From: Cohnella sp. WQ 127256
GTDB lineage: Bacteria > Bacillota > Bacilli > Paenibacillales > Paenibacillaceae
Assembly (NCBI RefSeq): GCF_024519285.1
Contig: NZ_JAMZCY010000011.1
Span: 62,001-126,000, forward strand
DNA length: 64,000 bases
Direction: 5' to 3'
Shown: positions 44,601-52,300 of the stretch, piece by piece
How positions within the stretch are numbered: position 1 is the stretch's first letter
How the letters are laid out: each line of letters begins with the position of its first letter
The notes under the pieces: model-generated
What the model was told of the DNA's origin: nothing
Database searches by the model: none
The model's input: only the letters and a program-made list of their open reading frames with translations
Translations under genes and position numbers: made by a program

Positions 44601-44816
44601 AGCGGCTTCACCTACAACTTGATATCCTCCGTCGTAGGTTTGTGCATTCTCTCCTTCTAGCCATAAGTATTCTGATGTTGATTGTACTGTTGGCGAATCG
44701 ATCCCCTTGTTAGCTTCAGCATTAACAGCATAAGATGGCAAAGTAGCCACCAATACGGCAATAACGAGTGATACCGTTAGAAGTTTATTTTTCACAATTT
44801 TCATAGCCTGCATCAT
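38670..44816 (-). CDS. Giant SLH-anchored multimodular glycoside hydrolase
   Basis: 2048 residues. A signal peptide (KLLTVSLVIAVLVATLPSYAVNAEA) is followed by three tandem carbohydrate-binding-like modules of exactly 167 residues (Trp of W-EGE at about 52, 219 and 386), then beta domains (550-790). The catalytic GH-A-like region begins about 796 (HFWYADQNHTMIWDGVPFIPIGG seen as shorter motifs) and resumes at FRLFVDPVNNESG, where E1218 is a candidate acid/base, with WLITTETQLDEN a candidate nucleophile region. A fourth, permuted module of 169 residues interrupts it (about 911-1079). Then a TPTPTP linker (about 1670), a pre-SLH domain and three SLH repeats (1871-2048) that bind the cell wall. 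GGGAGG precedes the start. It is expected to degrade polymer at the cell surface; the exact GH family and substrate are uncertain. Confidence 0.85.
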   Translation of the reverse strand: MMQAMKIVKNKLLTVSLVIAVLVATLPSYAVNAEANKGIDSPTVQSTSEYLWLEGENAQTYDGGYQVVGEAASSGASFLKLYTHDANTIATADYQLDIPATAKYDIWVLGTPGDNIWLSGYNWKLDTGAYSAAGSFYGESVFTTPDGMPFYWIKLSSTDLEQGQHDLGFLTDTPRQGTPDGLYSQGIDAVVAVPQAWKWTPNGLEQPKDSVIPEVDSLWVEGENAQAFNGGYQVAGEGASSGASYLKLYTSEANTVASADYQLDIPATAKYDVWVLGTPGDNVWLSGYKWKLDTGAYSAVGEAFGESVFGTPEGMPFYWIKLSSIDLEQGQHDLGFLTDTPRQATPDGLYSQGIDAVVAVPKAWEWTPNGLEHPAPKPIIPPKYVWMEGEAASITGEYRSKYNSKASDKQILEMYTMTPGAKGTADYEFDIPEAGNYSIWVLASPGDNPWLSPFKWKLDSSSYKFVDSSSANTVYVTPEGLPMAWQKLAVSELSQGQHSLGFLTDTPRQASQDGLYSQAIDAWVIVPDSWGWSPKGLNKPFNGQEVKFSYIGGELDKTNVHREDILTVTTTNKVEADFNSELYFFADLVLNEEVVSRDVVSSIKKSWTNGEENVQTMHLKIPFNAPDGSYEVRTGIVDIPYTNAPEGNDSVLVKSFTMGTSQGDAPELKAEIIEWIVPQQMSHEVTLQGAASFQLLQAVDFDTTAYLSFWKDDVLWGVSELASVSTSSLPVGENKEVMFDFQLPKDMPAASYIVKFGLHKLQTVPSTPISTVVSATVSSDGYKPLTNGSFIDKKLGETHFWYADQNHTMIWDGVPFIPIGGLFTSDYLIYFSTTDAAANKAHWEDDKQVLQYMKAHGLKDLYINAVVHGAGIPAWAWQWLLDYLDEEGFTYGIQFNAINHGDEEETVQTAYMPRASDGATPLKAASGGQILKMYTKIPGSKGTADYSFNVPASGKYEIWVLGTPNDKSYVSSYQWKLDSGSYQSSGDASGDPVYSTIESLPFGWHKLNSVELASGAHSLGFLTNTPRQSVIDGLYSQGLDAIAVVPEAWAWTPSGIAKPNHPISDYAWIEAESGNVTGAYLSGWLKVENITQSGEVSLTVPSANVQNAVSPASSFSITAISNLFTVINPKTGEVVASGKGTVAKQSGSMLEFKADVTLPIQSEGGYTVYFTPQVKYNSQVLVNIWDKGDLFIDKIKSNVSKLKLGPNFRLFVDPVNNESGVYAENESMLIDSPVYRAQFTTWLNNRYSTIEDLNEAWKMLTPLPSYETAARLVPIVRGEREEAWKNQLLLVDSESPDVTYKSDAYQGRLWDDYADFRDESFNDYQMKVADAINEIVSIPVIYKYVSSFRKYFINHKQSGGFQGIGGEVYGNSEYLVRERAGYPYSAAEQSAQTMWLITTETQLDENMEQKYNSGVKGYPDQQTMYNHFDNLIKSGSKGIYDFLLNCSYHTACTEAYAYYTAKPIQFEWLEQYRTNLLAPDSLDELVAYRPEVYYAYPAGEMWWGPNRRNVVLPGNDYQGGATLTTANDKWVLPTFDPKVKTDVMLVSLEDDPATTVYGKALLELGSLKDGQRDTVYMGYRRNLGALPEIDSYFTNEFTTLEDGTVVQVLNPQASPTSKIVYQTAAGKVWGLRDGNLWIIGDTNWIQSFEGKEPKGTAKYIDQLDFAAVNGTTPTPTPTPTQAPAPTQTSNNSNKTSRFVVDGGRVIVELGSNETIFSVPMEQVGNLPVQVKSGAAVFTINPAVLSRLSKQAGLTSGAILEVQMLPVTDLNISNSPVLGGKARVVVAGQVYELSITLTKLDGTVYTAKQVSGDVEITLPFTTGLDQDLLGIYYYNESTKRWEYVGGTVDRVTNTIKVKLKHLSKYAVLEYKKTFEDVPAAHWAARTLQVLAAKHLVTGVTDSLFKPAALTTRAEFTALLVRALDLELSDIATGFKDVKVDSWYAKSVQAAVAAGIVTGISEDSFGPNQPITRAEIAVLMGRALKLTGNTYSSDLFSDAQEIPSWAVAYVTELKLAGLVQGRTNNRFAPQEKATRAEAATFIFAVIKDKN
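41577..42083 (-). repeat. Permuted fourth repeat unit inside catalytic region
   Basis: 507 bases (169 codons) starting in the middle of the module and ending with the beginning of the next (YAWIEAESGNVTGAY). The host sequence QTAY before it and LSGW after it would join into a continuous domain. See the finding on this insertion. Confidence 0.75.
43160..44672 (-). repeat. Three tandem 501-base coding repeats (carbohydrate-binding modules)
   Basis: The W-EGE codons lie at 44661, 44160 and 43659, exactly 501 bases apart. Units 1 and 2 are close to identical in long stretches (for example around 43700-43830 and 44200-44330), indicating recent duplication or conversion; unit 3 is more diverged. 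Each encodes one beta-sandwich-like module with motifs YDIWVLGTPGDN, GQHDLGFLTDTPRQ and DGLYSQGIDA. Confidence 0.9.
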
Positions 44817-44862
44817 CTGAGAAAACGCCTCCCATTACTCTTATAATGAATAGCTATCCCTA

Positions 44863-45681
44863 TTAACCCTTGACTGCACCAGCCGTAAGACCCGAGACAA
44901 TATATTTTTGCATAAATAAATAGAGCAAAATTACCGGCAAAGATACGATTACAATATCAGCAAACACCAAATTCCAATCGCTAGAATGTTGGCCGAAGAA
45001 GAAATAAATCGTCATGCTTAACGTAAATCGACTTGCCGTATTAAGAAAATAAAACGGAGTTTGGAAATCATTCCAAATGTTCATTGAAGCAAGGATAATA
45101 ACGGATGCATTCACTGGCTTTAATAGAGGAAACAGAATCTTAAAGAACAATTTAAACCTTCCAATTCCATCGATAATCGCCGCTTCGTCCAGTTCTTTAG
45201 GCACACCACGAAGGAATGAAATATACAGATAAGTCATAAACGGAAAATTGCTAGCTACATAAAGTAGAATAACGCCCGTATAAGTTCGAATGAGATGCAG
45301 CGATTGCATTAAATAATAGGTCGTAATAATAGAGCCAGGAAGAATCATTCCTGCAATCAGAATGTGCTGCAAGAGTCGCATAAAGCGGCTGTCCCTACGT
45401 TCGATGACAAAAGCAGCGACTGAACAAACCACAATAATAAGGACAACAGATACCACTGTTATGAGAAGCGTAATCAAGAACGCTTGAGGAATACGTGCAA
45501 TTCTAAAAACCTCAGTATAATTATTAAACCCTGACCAATCATTAGGCAGTGTTAATTTTAAATCTGCTGCATCACTCTGATTCTTAAGAGAATTCACTAT
45601 AACCATGAATAAGGGTACTGCTATAATTCCACTTAGTACCAGGGAGATCAGTTCTAGTAGTCTTTTTTGCCATCTTCTCAT
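44863..45681 (-). CDS. Sugar ABC transporter permease, MalG type
   Basis: 272 residues, six membrane segments starting LISLVLSGIIAVPLFMVIVN. EAA motif DEAAIIDGIGRFKLFFKILF about residue 172, typical GAVKG end. Partner of the MalF-type permease 4 bases upstream. It imports products of the surface hydrolase. The giant enzyme gene follows 46 bases later in the same operon. Confidence 0.93.
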   Translation of the reverse strand: MRRWQKRLLELISLVLSGIIAVPLFMVIVNSLKNQSDAADLKLTLPNDWSGFNNYTEVFRIARIPQAFLITLLITVVSVVLIIVVCSVAAFVIERRDSRFMRLLQHILIAGMILPGSIITTYYLMQSLHLIRTYTGVILLYVASNFPFMTYLYISFLRGVPKELDEAAIIDGIGRFKLFFKILFPLLKPVNASVIILASMNIWNDFQTPFYFLNTASRFTLSMTIYFFFGQHSSDWNLVFADIVIVSLPVILLYLFMQKYIVSGLTAGAVKG

Positions 45682-45685
45682 ATGC

Positions 45686-46555
45686 TCACCCTTCTTCCTT
45701 CCGGTTCAGCACCTTATTAACTAGCAGCACAATCACCAGGACGATGAGGAACAACATGACATTTGCTGCTGTAGCTTCCCCATTTCTGCCTGCAGCAAAG
45801 TTCTTAAATACAATGGTGTTAATAACCTGAGATGAATTCCCCGGTCCCCCCCCAGTCAAGGCATATACGATATCAAATACCTTCAAGCCGCCGATTACAC
45901 TGAGAATAACGTTTGTATTGACGATTGGCATGATCAAGGGAAGCGTAATATGTCTGAACATTTGCCAGGAGTTAACCCCCTCAACCATCGCCGACTCCTT
46001 CAACTCCTGAGGAATCGTCTGTAATGCTGCTAAGAACAGGATCATCGTTAAACCGGTCCACTTCCAAATCTCCACAAAACATACGGCAAAGATAACAATA
46101 TGTGGATCTGTCAGCCATGAACGAGTCAGCATATCCAAATGAATGGCTTCCAGAAACACATTTAAGAGCCCTCTACTAGGATGTAACATGGCATTAAATA
46201 CGAGCGATACCGCCAATGTGCTGAGTATAACCGGGAAAAAAAGCATCGACCGGAAAAAGAGTGTTGTCTTTAACTTGACGTTGGCCAGCATCGCTAGCAG
46301 CAAGCCAAGAACAATCTTAAAGAATGTCGTAATAAATGCGAAGATAAAGGTATTCTTGAAAGCAATAAACTGATCTTCCTCCTGAAGCAAGGATTTGAAA
46401 TTATCAAATCCGACAAAACGTGTATATTTGAAGCTCTCGTTCATATTCGTAAAAGCATAATGAAACCCCGTCAGACTCGGATAAATGAAGAAAACACCAA
46501 AAATCAGTAACCCAGGCAACAGCAGCCAGTAGCTATAATACATTTTTTTAATCAT
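45686..46555 (-). CDS. Sugar ABC transporter permease, MalF type
   Basis: 289 residues. WLLPGLLIFGVFFIYPSLTGFHYAF begins the first segment; EAA motif ESAMVEGVNSWQMFRHITLP about residue 205; GGGPGNSSQVINTIVF near the end. Start at ATG 46555 because AGAGGTG lies 6 bases before it; the GTG at 46564 is inside that ribosome site. No ATPase gene nearby. Confidence 0.93.
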   Translation of the reverse strand: MIKKMYYSYWLLLPGLLIFGVFFIYPSLTGFHYAFTNMNESFKYTRFVGFDNFKSLLQEEDQFIAFKNTFIFAFITTFFKIVLGLLLAMLANVKLKTTLFFRSMLFFPVILSTLAVSLVFNAMLHPSRGLLNVFLEAIHLDMLTRSWLTDPHIVIFAVCFVEIWKWTGLTMILFLAALQTIPQELKESAMVEGVNSWQMFRHITLPLIMPIVNTNVILSVIGGLKVFDIVYALTGGGPGNSSQVINTIVFKNFAAGRNGEATAANVMLFLIVLVIVLLVNKVLNRKEEG

Positions 46556-46573
46556 TTGTGGCACCTCTATATA

Positions 46574-46610
46574 AAAGGAAGGGAGTGAGTAATGAACTCC
46601 CTCCCTTTCT
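46574..46610 (-). terminator. Attenuator hairpin between binding-protein and permease genes
   Basis: AAAGGAAGGGAGT and ACTCCCTCCCTTTCT form a long stem, followed on the minus strand by CCTTTTATAT. Its place suggests partial termination so that the binding protein is made in excess over permeases. Confidence 0.65.
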
Positions 46611-46621
46611 TTCTAATGTCT

Positions 46622-48001
46622 TTACTTGAAGTTCGGATCATCCTTGGCTTTTGCTGCTTTTTCATAATCCTTTTGTTGCGCTTCTAGCACTTGCTCAGGA
46701 GTTTTCCCACCAATAATGATATCCTGCAAATAGGCTGGGAACGCCGCATTAATATCGTATTTCATAACATACCCATCGCCGCTCGCTTTACCTGCATCCA
46801 ATAGCGCTTTGGCTTCAAGCTCCGCCGGTGTTAATGAGGTTACAGTTACTCCTTTGATCGCCGGAATACCTCCATCTTTGCCAAAGAAGATATTTTGCGC
46901 TTCTAGAGATTCGAAGAAGTTAACAAATTTCTGTGCAGCTTCTTCATTTTTACCTTTGACCACAAAGACGGCATTCGGTGCAAAAATATAGCTTTTGTCA
47001 GCGTCAGCGCCCTGGTAAGGCATAAGGAATGCGCCAATATCTGCTGTCTGATCCGGGAATTTACTAGCGATGTCAGTCATAACCCAAGTCGCCATAACAT
47101 ACATGCCTGCCTCGCCTGTTGCCAAAGCCTTTTGTGCATTATCGTAAGTATCAGACAGCACATCTTTGTTCGTCAGACCCTTTGAAGTAACATCCTTAAG
47201 GAACTGCAGCCCTGTCTTACGTGCTGTCCAATCTGTAAATTTCGCCTGATTTACATCGACCTTAGCGAGAACCTCAGCCGTTGAAGGTGTGGCTTGTGCA
47301 TGCTGCACAGGCAATTGCAATGTCCAAGCATCCTTACCAGAAAGGTATACCGGAATTTTCCCGCCTTTCTTGAGCGCCTCGCTCACGCTCCAGAATTCAT
47401 CCATAGTCGTAGGCACTTCAAGTCCTAAGCTTGCAAACACCTTTTTGTTATAGAGAACTACACTTGTATTCGAACCGCCATAGGGAGCTCCATAATATTT
47501 ACCGTCTTCAAGAGCGGTCATAATACCCTTCCATGAGTTCTTGTCAAAGTTGGTTATCCACGGCTGATCCTCTTGGCTAACGAATGTATCGGACATTTTA
47601 CCGAAGCCTTGTTGATCTCCTAGCCCCGCGTAATAGAATAGTAGATCCGGCTTATCGCCAGTAGCAAAGCGAGCTTTTACTAGGTTGACGCCGTCCATAC
47701 CCTCTGGAATTTTCTCTAACTCCAATTCAATTCCTGTTTTCTCAGCTGCTGCGATTAGGACTTCATCCATACCGCTCTTAAACCAGCTTGCGTGACCAAT
47801 TCCTTTAATTTTAATCTTCTCCAAAGATGCACTTGGGCTTGCGCTAGGACTTGCTTCAGGTGCAGAAGGACTAGCACTTTGCGTACTATCTGCAGGGCTG
47901 CTAGAAGACTCCTTATTCCCACTACCACATGCTGTGACAACCACCATCAACAAAGCCAATATTGCTGCAACAAATACTGTTCCAAAATGTTTTTTTCTCA
48001 A
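46622..48001 (-). CDS. Sugar-binding lipoprotein of ABC importer
   Basis: 459 residues, solute-binding family 1. Signal peptide VAAILALLMVVVTACGSG with lipobox, a Ser/Pro/Ala linker, mature domain from IKIKGIGHASWF. KYYGAPYGGSNTSVVLYNKKVF and GEAGMYVMATWVM are family blocks. Start: TTG at 48001 has GAGGGG 6 bases upstream, whereas the ATG at 48022 has none and would place charged residues before that site. First gene of the operon that continues to GH78 copy 2; divergent from the kinase. Confidence 0.9.
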   Translation of the reverse strand: MRKKHFGTVFVAAILALLMVVVTACGSGNKESSSSPADSTQSASPSAPEASPSASPSASLEKIKIKGIGHASWFKSGMDEVLIAAAEKTGIELELEKIPEGMDGVNLVKARFATGDKPDLLFYYAGLGDQQGFGKMSDTFVSQEDQPWITNFDKNSWKGIMTALEDGKYYGAPYGGSNTSVVLYNKKVFASLGLEVPTTMDEFWSVSEALKKGGKIPVYLSGKDAWTLQLPVQHAQATPSTAEVLAKVDVNQAKFTDWTARKTGLQFLKDVTSKGLTNKDVLSDTYDNAQKALATGEAGMYVMATWVMTDIASKFPDQTADIGAFLMPYQGADADKSYIFAPNAVFVVKGKNEEAAQKFVNFFESLEAQNIFFGKDGGIPAIKGVTVTSLTPAELEAKALLDAGKASGDGYVMKYDINAAFPAYLQDIIIGGKTPEQVLEAQQKDYEKAAKAKDDPNFK

Positions 48002-48229
48002 TCTTTTCCCCTCGTTTCGCATCGTTATTGGTTGAGACGTTCTCAGTGTAAGGTCTGTAACATTGGAACTAAATAGACATTCTTATTCATCGCAGGTGGA
48101 TAATCTTATCAACTTCTCGATATCGTCAGTCTGAGCTCCATAGTTAACCTTGACTCCATTTCAATTGATATTGGTTCATGATACAGTATTAAAAAAATGA
48201 TCGACTTCTAAGATGATAGGTGGATGTCT
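48002..48229. promoter_or_regulatory. Divergent promoter region of the polysaccharide locus
   Basis: 228 bases between the binding-protein gene and the kinase gene. Towards the kinase, TTGATA and TATTAA are spaced 16 bases (about 48164-48193). Towards the operon, a TTGATA on the minus strand near 48110 lacks a convincing -10, as expected for an activator-dependent promoter. No clear palindrome found. Confidence 0.4.
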
Positions 48230-49975
48230 ATGTTCTCCTTCAGCAGCTTACGCGCAAAACTATTCCTGACCTATATGCTAATTATTCTTGTCTGTACGCT
48301 CGGTGTTTCCATTCCCTCTTATTTCTACATTAAAGAAAATATTGAAAGTAGTACCCTCTCTAACCTTGAACAGTCGGTTCAAGGAGTGTCTGATCAATTA
48401 GATGCCTATCAGAATGAGTTTGATAATATAAGCACGCAGCTCTACCTGAATTATGATGCTGTCGGCAATACGATGATCTACTATCTTAATGTTCTTAATA
48501 GGTCTACCGATTCTGTTGAAAGACTAAAAGCAACCCAATCGCTTGATAAATTTATCCTAATTAACAGCTCCATTTATCAAGATCTGTACCGGATTACCCT
48601 CTATGCTAATAGTGGTCTTCTCTTCTCAAGTAAGCCCATCAATAATAACATCTATGAATCGGAAGCCTCTCATTCATGGATTCCCTTAATCGCTCCACTT
48701 CGCGGTAACACGTTTTATCGATATTCCGATAGCGACGAATGGACGAATGAAAAGCAACCTGCTGTATTTTCCTTCATACGTGCAATCGACCCTAACGACC
48801 AGCAATCCGGATATATCGAGGTACAGATTAAAGCCGCCGATCTCCTTGCGTCAATAGACTCACTATCCTGGGAAGGAAGCCAACTCCGTTTGTTGGACGA
48901 TAGGGGCAATACTTTTTACACCAAGACATCAAACAAAGAGCTAGAAGTATCCAGTGAAAATAGTGATAACTTCTATACCTTTACGAAAACGACCAACAAG
49001 AAATATATCGTTGCTGAGCTAGCTGTCACCAAGGACCTGGTGCTCGCCCCCATTCGTTTTCTTCGGAACATCTTTATCGCATCTCTTGCTGTGTTTCTTA
49101 TATTTTCGGTATTCTTCTTATCATTTTTAGCCAAAATTTTGATGAATCCCTTAATTAAGCTTAAAAGTAGCATAGATCGGATCGACTTGATAGATAAGCC
49201 CCTAGGTATTGAGAACAAATATAAAATGAATGAGGTTGATCAGATTAACCGAGCCTTCCGGATTATGAATGATCGGCTGCAAAACTCATTACAGCAAATT
49301 ATCCAATTTCGCACCCTACAGCTTCAATCCCATTTTGATACGCTGCAGTCACAGATCAATCCCCACTTTCTCTTTAATATGCTTGGTGTAATCCAAGCTT
49401 TATCTGATAAAGGGGATACGGAAAAGATTAATAGAATTACGGCCAATCTAGCGGATTTCTTAAGATATTCTTCTACAACCAGTTCACCCGTAACTTCATT
49501 GAATCAAGAAATAGAGCTCACGAGGAAATATTTAGAGCTTATGAAATCTCGTTACTTATTCCGTTTGGAGTACAGCTTTGATTTCGATCAACAAATGAAC
49601 GATTTAATCGTACCTAAGCTAACCTTACAGCCATTAGTGGAAAACTGCCTTCAACATGGCTTTAGAGATGCTCACCCCCTTAATATCCGTATTTCCGGAA
49701 AGATAATAGGGGAGCGGTGGGAGCTGACTGTGCAGGATGACGGAATTGGATTTTCAGAGACCGTCTTGCCAACGATACGCGATAAGGTTGAATCCTATTT
49801 ACAGCAACTCGACTCCATCACTCAAGGTGAACGATTGGGATTCGGGGGGATGGGATTATGCAGCACCCTTGCAAGGATGCAGTTAATCTTGAAAAACCAG
49901 CTTCATTATACGGTGGGTAACAATGTAAATAGGGGAGCTTACATCACTATGTCCGGCAACATTAAATTTCTCTAG
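48230..49975 (+). CDS. Sensor histidine kinase, YesM-like
   Basis: 581 residues. First membrane segment LFLTYMLIILVCTLGVSIPSYF, an extracellular sensor of about 245 residues, second segment FIASLAVFLIFSVFFLSFLA (about 285), HAMP linker, H379 in QINPHFLFN, HATPase_c with VENCLQHG and VQDDGIGF. Start at ATG 48230, with AGGTGG 5 bases before; the ATG at 48224 overlaps that site. Paralogue of the kinase cut at the left edge. Divergent from the transporter/hydrolase operon and coupled to the next regulator, so it senses that operon's substrate. Confidence 0.93.
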   Translation: MFSFSSLRAKLFLTYMLIILVCTLGVSIPSYFYIKENIESSTLSNLEQSVQGVSDQLDAYQNEFDNISTQLYLNYDAVGNTMIYYLNVLNRSTDSVERLKATQSLDKFILINSSIYQDLYRITLYANSGLLFSSKPINNNIYESEASHSWIPLIAPLRGNTFYRYSDSDEWTNEKQPAVFSFIRAIDPNDQQSGYIEVQIKAADLLASIDSLSWEGSQLRLLDDRGNTFYTKTSNKELEVSSENSDNFYTFTKTTNKKYIVAELAVTKDLVLAPIRFLRNIFIASLAVFLIFSVFFLSFLAKILMNPLIKLKSSIDRIDLIDKPLGIENKYKMNEVDQINRAFRIMNDRLQNSLQQIIQFRTLQLQSHFDTLQSQINPHFLFNMLGVIQALSDKGDTEKINRITANLADFLRYSSTTSSPVTSLNQEIELTRKYLELMKSRYLFRLEYSFDFDQQMNDLIVPKLTLQPLVENCLQHGFRDAHPLNIRISGKIIGERWELTVQDDGIGFSETVLPTIRDKVESYLQQLDSITQGERLGFGGMGLCSTLARMQLILKNQLHYTVGNNVNRGAYITMSGNIKFL

Positions 49976-49989
49976 GAGGCATACACGTA

Positions 49990-51534
49990 ATGAAGATTAT
50001 GCTTGTAGATGACGAACCCGTTTTTCTGGAGCAATTAAAAGAACTGATTATGCGGATAGCCTCCGAAGAAGAGACCTATTCGTTTGAAATTATTGCGGAA
50101 TGTTATAGTGGACAGATGGCACTTGATCAAATTCCCCTCTTAATTCCTGATGTCATTATTACGGATATTAAGATGTCGGCGATGGACGGTATTGAATTAG
50201 CTCATAAGGTCCAACAGCGTTGGCCTAGCACCGCAGTCATCATTATTAGCGGCTTCTCGACCTTTGATTATGCCAGAGATGCATTACGTGCTAACGTCGA
50301 AGAGTATTTGTTAAAGCCCATAGAAGCCGATGCCGTAAGAAGCGTTCTGTTACGGATTCAAGATAGACTAACAAATAAAACCTACTCAAGGGCCAAAGAA
50401 ATCTTACAATTACTTATCGAAAGCAATCGTATCTCCTCGCTGCCTGAGCTTATTCAAGAGCGATTATTTCCTTTTCCGCATTATGGGTTGCTGCTTATTC
50501 CAGATCATGACTTCTCAATCGACAATGACTTGCTACTTCCCCAATCACTCAAAGTAGAGAAAACCTATTACAGCAAAGCCAAAAGCTATCTCGACGAGCA
50601 GGAAGAGTTATGGGTGCTGCGGACGAATAGCAGGAAAGAGCTTGCGGTCGTTTTCGGTTTTCAAACAAATCCGGTTCTCAAAATAAATAACCTCCTTCAG
50701 CTTTCCCAGAATCATTTTATGAACAAAGGACGTTGCCCTTCAATTGCTTATTGCGATAGTGTGAACCATCTGATAGACATAAATATGGTTTATAGAAAAC
50801 TGACTGACGAGCTTTATAAGAATCTCGTCATTGGTCACCCCAAGTTCATATCGCTGTCTAATCGTATTGAGTCTCAGCATGATTTTTTCCTTCTAAAGGT
50901 AGATGAGGTGGAGCAACTTTCCCTCTACCTGAATAAAAGTGACTGGAAACAAATTAAGAAATTGATCGATCATTTCTTTCAAACCTGGGGTATCAAACAT
51001 ACTCCCCTATTATATTTGGAAAAAAACTTAAAGAGCATCGTTCGATTACTGGAGCAACAATTACCCTCTATCGATATCGTGACAAGCAAAACCTTGGAAA
51101 TTCGAATAGAGGAAATATGCTTTGTCTCGTCTTCGTTCTCGGAAACAGCAGATTCCTTTTGGGATTTAATCATTCACATATTCCAACCCCAGGTCCATGA
51201 AACAGATTCAGGCGCTCTACTATTCCAACAGATTGAAAGCTACATCTCCTCTCATCTGAAGGAAGCACTAACTTTGGGTGATTTAATTGAACGATTCCAT
51301 ATTTCCAGCTCTTATTTATGTAACTTATTTCGTAACAATAGTGGCAAATCATTCGTGGAGTATATTACGGCGTTACGTGTAGAGAAAGCAAAATCGCTCA
51401 TGCTTAACTACCCCTCCATGCTCCTGAAAGATATTGCGGAAATCGTCGGTTATCAGGATCATCATTATTTCAGTCGTGTATTTAAAACAGTCGTTGGAAC
51501 CACGCCTAAAGAATACAAAAATATCTCTAGCTAA
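49990..51534 (+). CDS. Response regulator, YesN-like, REC plus AraC-type HTH
   Basis: 514 residues. Receiver with D7-D8 and D59 in IITDIKMSAMDG; variable middle; AraC HTH in the last 100 residues (IERFHISSSYLCNLFRNNSG, IAEIVGYQDHHYFSRVFK). AGGAGG precedes the ATG. Expected to activate the divergent operon at 48001-33492. Paralogous to 823-2391 over the full length. Confidence 0.93.
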   Translation: MKIMLVDDEPVFLEQLKELIMRIASEEETYSFEIIAECYSGQMALDQIPLLIPDVIITDIKMSAMDGIELAHKVQQRWPSTAVIIISGFSTFDYARDALRANVEEYLLKPIEADAVRSVLLRIQDRLTNKTYSRAKEILQLLIESNRISSLPELIQERLFPFPHYGLLLIPDHDFSIDNDLLLPQSLKVEKTYYSKAKSYLDEQEELWVLRTNSRKELAVVFGFQTNPVLKINNLLQLSQNHFMNKGRCPSIAYCDSVNHLIDINMVYRKLTDELYKNLVIGHPKFISLSNRIESQHDFFLLKVDEVEQLSLYLNKSDWKQIKKLIDHFFQTWGIKHTPLLYLEKNLKSIVRLLEQQLPSIDIVTSKTLEIRIEEICFVSSSFSETADSFWDLIIHIFQPQVHETDSGALLFQQIESYISSHLKEALTLGDLIERFHISSSYLCNLFRNNSGKSFVEYITALRVEKAKSLMLNYPSMLLKDIAEIVGYQDHHYFSRVFKTVVGTTPKEYKNISS

Positions 51535-51559
51535 TACCGGATCGAACCTCCACGAAATC

Positions 51560-51612
51560 ATAGGTTTTGCAGTAAATAACGGATCCTAATGTCCGATTTG
51601 CTGCAAATCCTA
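51560..51612. other. Long imperfect inverted repeat
   Basis: ATAGGTTTTGCAGTAAAT at 51560 pairs with ATTTGCTGCAAATCCTAT ending 51612 (16 of 18 positions), with an inner CGGA/TCCG stem. No T run follows, so it is not a standard terminator. It may be an mRNA-end structure of the regulator transcript or a small palindromic repeat. Confidence 0.5.
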
Positions 51613-51701
51613 TTCCTAACACACGAGCTCTCGACTAGGCCTGCCGGATCGGGTTATGGATAGTGAGACTTAGACCTAAGTAGTAACTATATTTTTTTCT
51701 G

Positions 51702-52020
51702 TTAATCAAAAAAAGAAGCCTTGCTGCGCAAGGTTTCCGAGGTTTCGTTAAGCATACTTTTTAACTTCTTATGAAATTCACTTCTTCTCTCCATGCTATA
51801 TCTACGTGTATCAGAGTATCCCTGTACGCCCACCATATCAAGTGCACCGGACAAGCTACCTGCAGCGGCAAACCGATCCGGGTGCCTTAGTGCCCATTTG
51901 AACGCCCCATAGCCTCCCATAGACAAGCCAGCAACATAATTATCCTCCCTCGCCTCGGATAAGGGGAAGAAGGATCGAGCGAGGGTTGGCAACTCATCTG
52001 TTAGAAAGGTCCAATACTTA
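51702..52020 (-). pseudogene. Truncated esterase (tributyrin/acetyl esterase family)
   Basis: Reads KYWTFLTDELPTLARSFFPL, then nucleophile elbow GLSMGGYGAFK, then FAAAGSLSGALDM. These are the middle of an alpha/beta-hydrolase esterase of about 260 residues. The N-terminal third is missing: upstream of about 52020 the frame has no recognisable match. The C-terminus, with the catalytic Asp and His, is replaced by codons that form a terminator hairpin. Not expected to be active. It stands alone between a regulator and the penicillin-binding protein. Confidence 0.8.
51707..51737 (-). terminator. Intrinsic terminator overlapping the esterase relic end
   Basis: On the minus strand GAAACCTTGC and GCAAGGCTTC form a hairpin followed by TTTTTTT. 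The relic's last codons lie inside it. Confidence 0.75.
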
Positions 52021-52253
52021 TACGATAAGAACCGTCATCTCCGCACGGCAATCGTAAATTCCACTTTGGAATCCCATCGATCGGGATGCATGATCGAAAT
52101 CATATCACAAGTTTGAGGGGAAAATCCTTGCAATGATTTCGAGAAACTATCTGGAGTCGGAGCATAAGGGTGTTCTGAGGGCGATTATCTTTGAAGCAGA
52201 TGTTTAAACCGTAAAGATCAATCCGATACGAATCAGAAGTCCGATTTATGCCC
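52021..52253. other. Intergenic, nothing recognised
   Basis: About 230 bases of decayed-looking sequence. It includes a 24-codon plus-strand frame at 52133 without family match. No RNA gene or promoter could be supported. Confidence 0.4.
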
Positions 52254-52293
52254 ACCCAGGAACCCTTACTAGGTAAGGGTTCCTGGGTTTTTG
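52254..52293 (+). terminator. Perfect 16-base stem with plus-strand T run
   Basis: ACCCAGGAACCCTTAC (52254-52269), a 3-base loop, and its exact complement (52273-52288), then TTTTT. The T run makes it a terminator for plus-strand transcripts, although the neighbouring penicillin-binding protein gene ends here on the minus strand, where there is no T run. Confidence 0.8.
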
Positions 52294-52300
52294 TCGTAAA

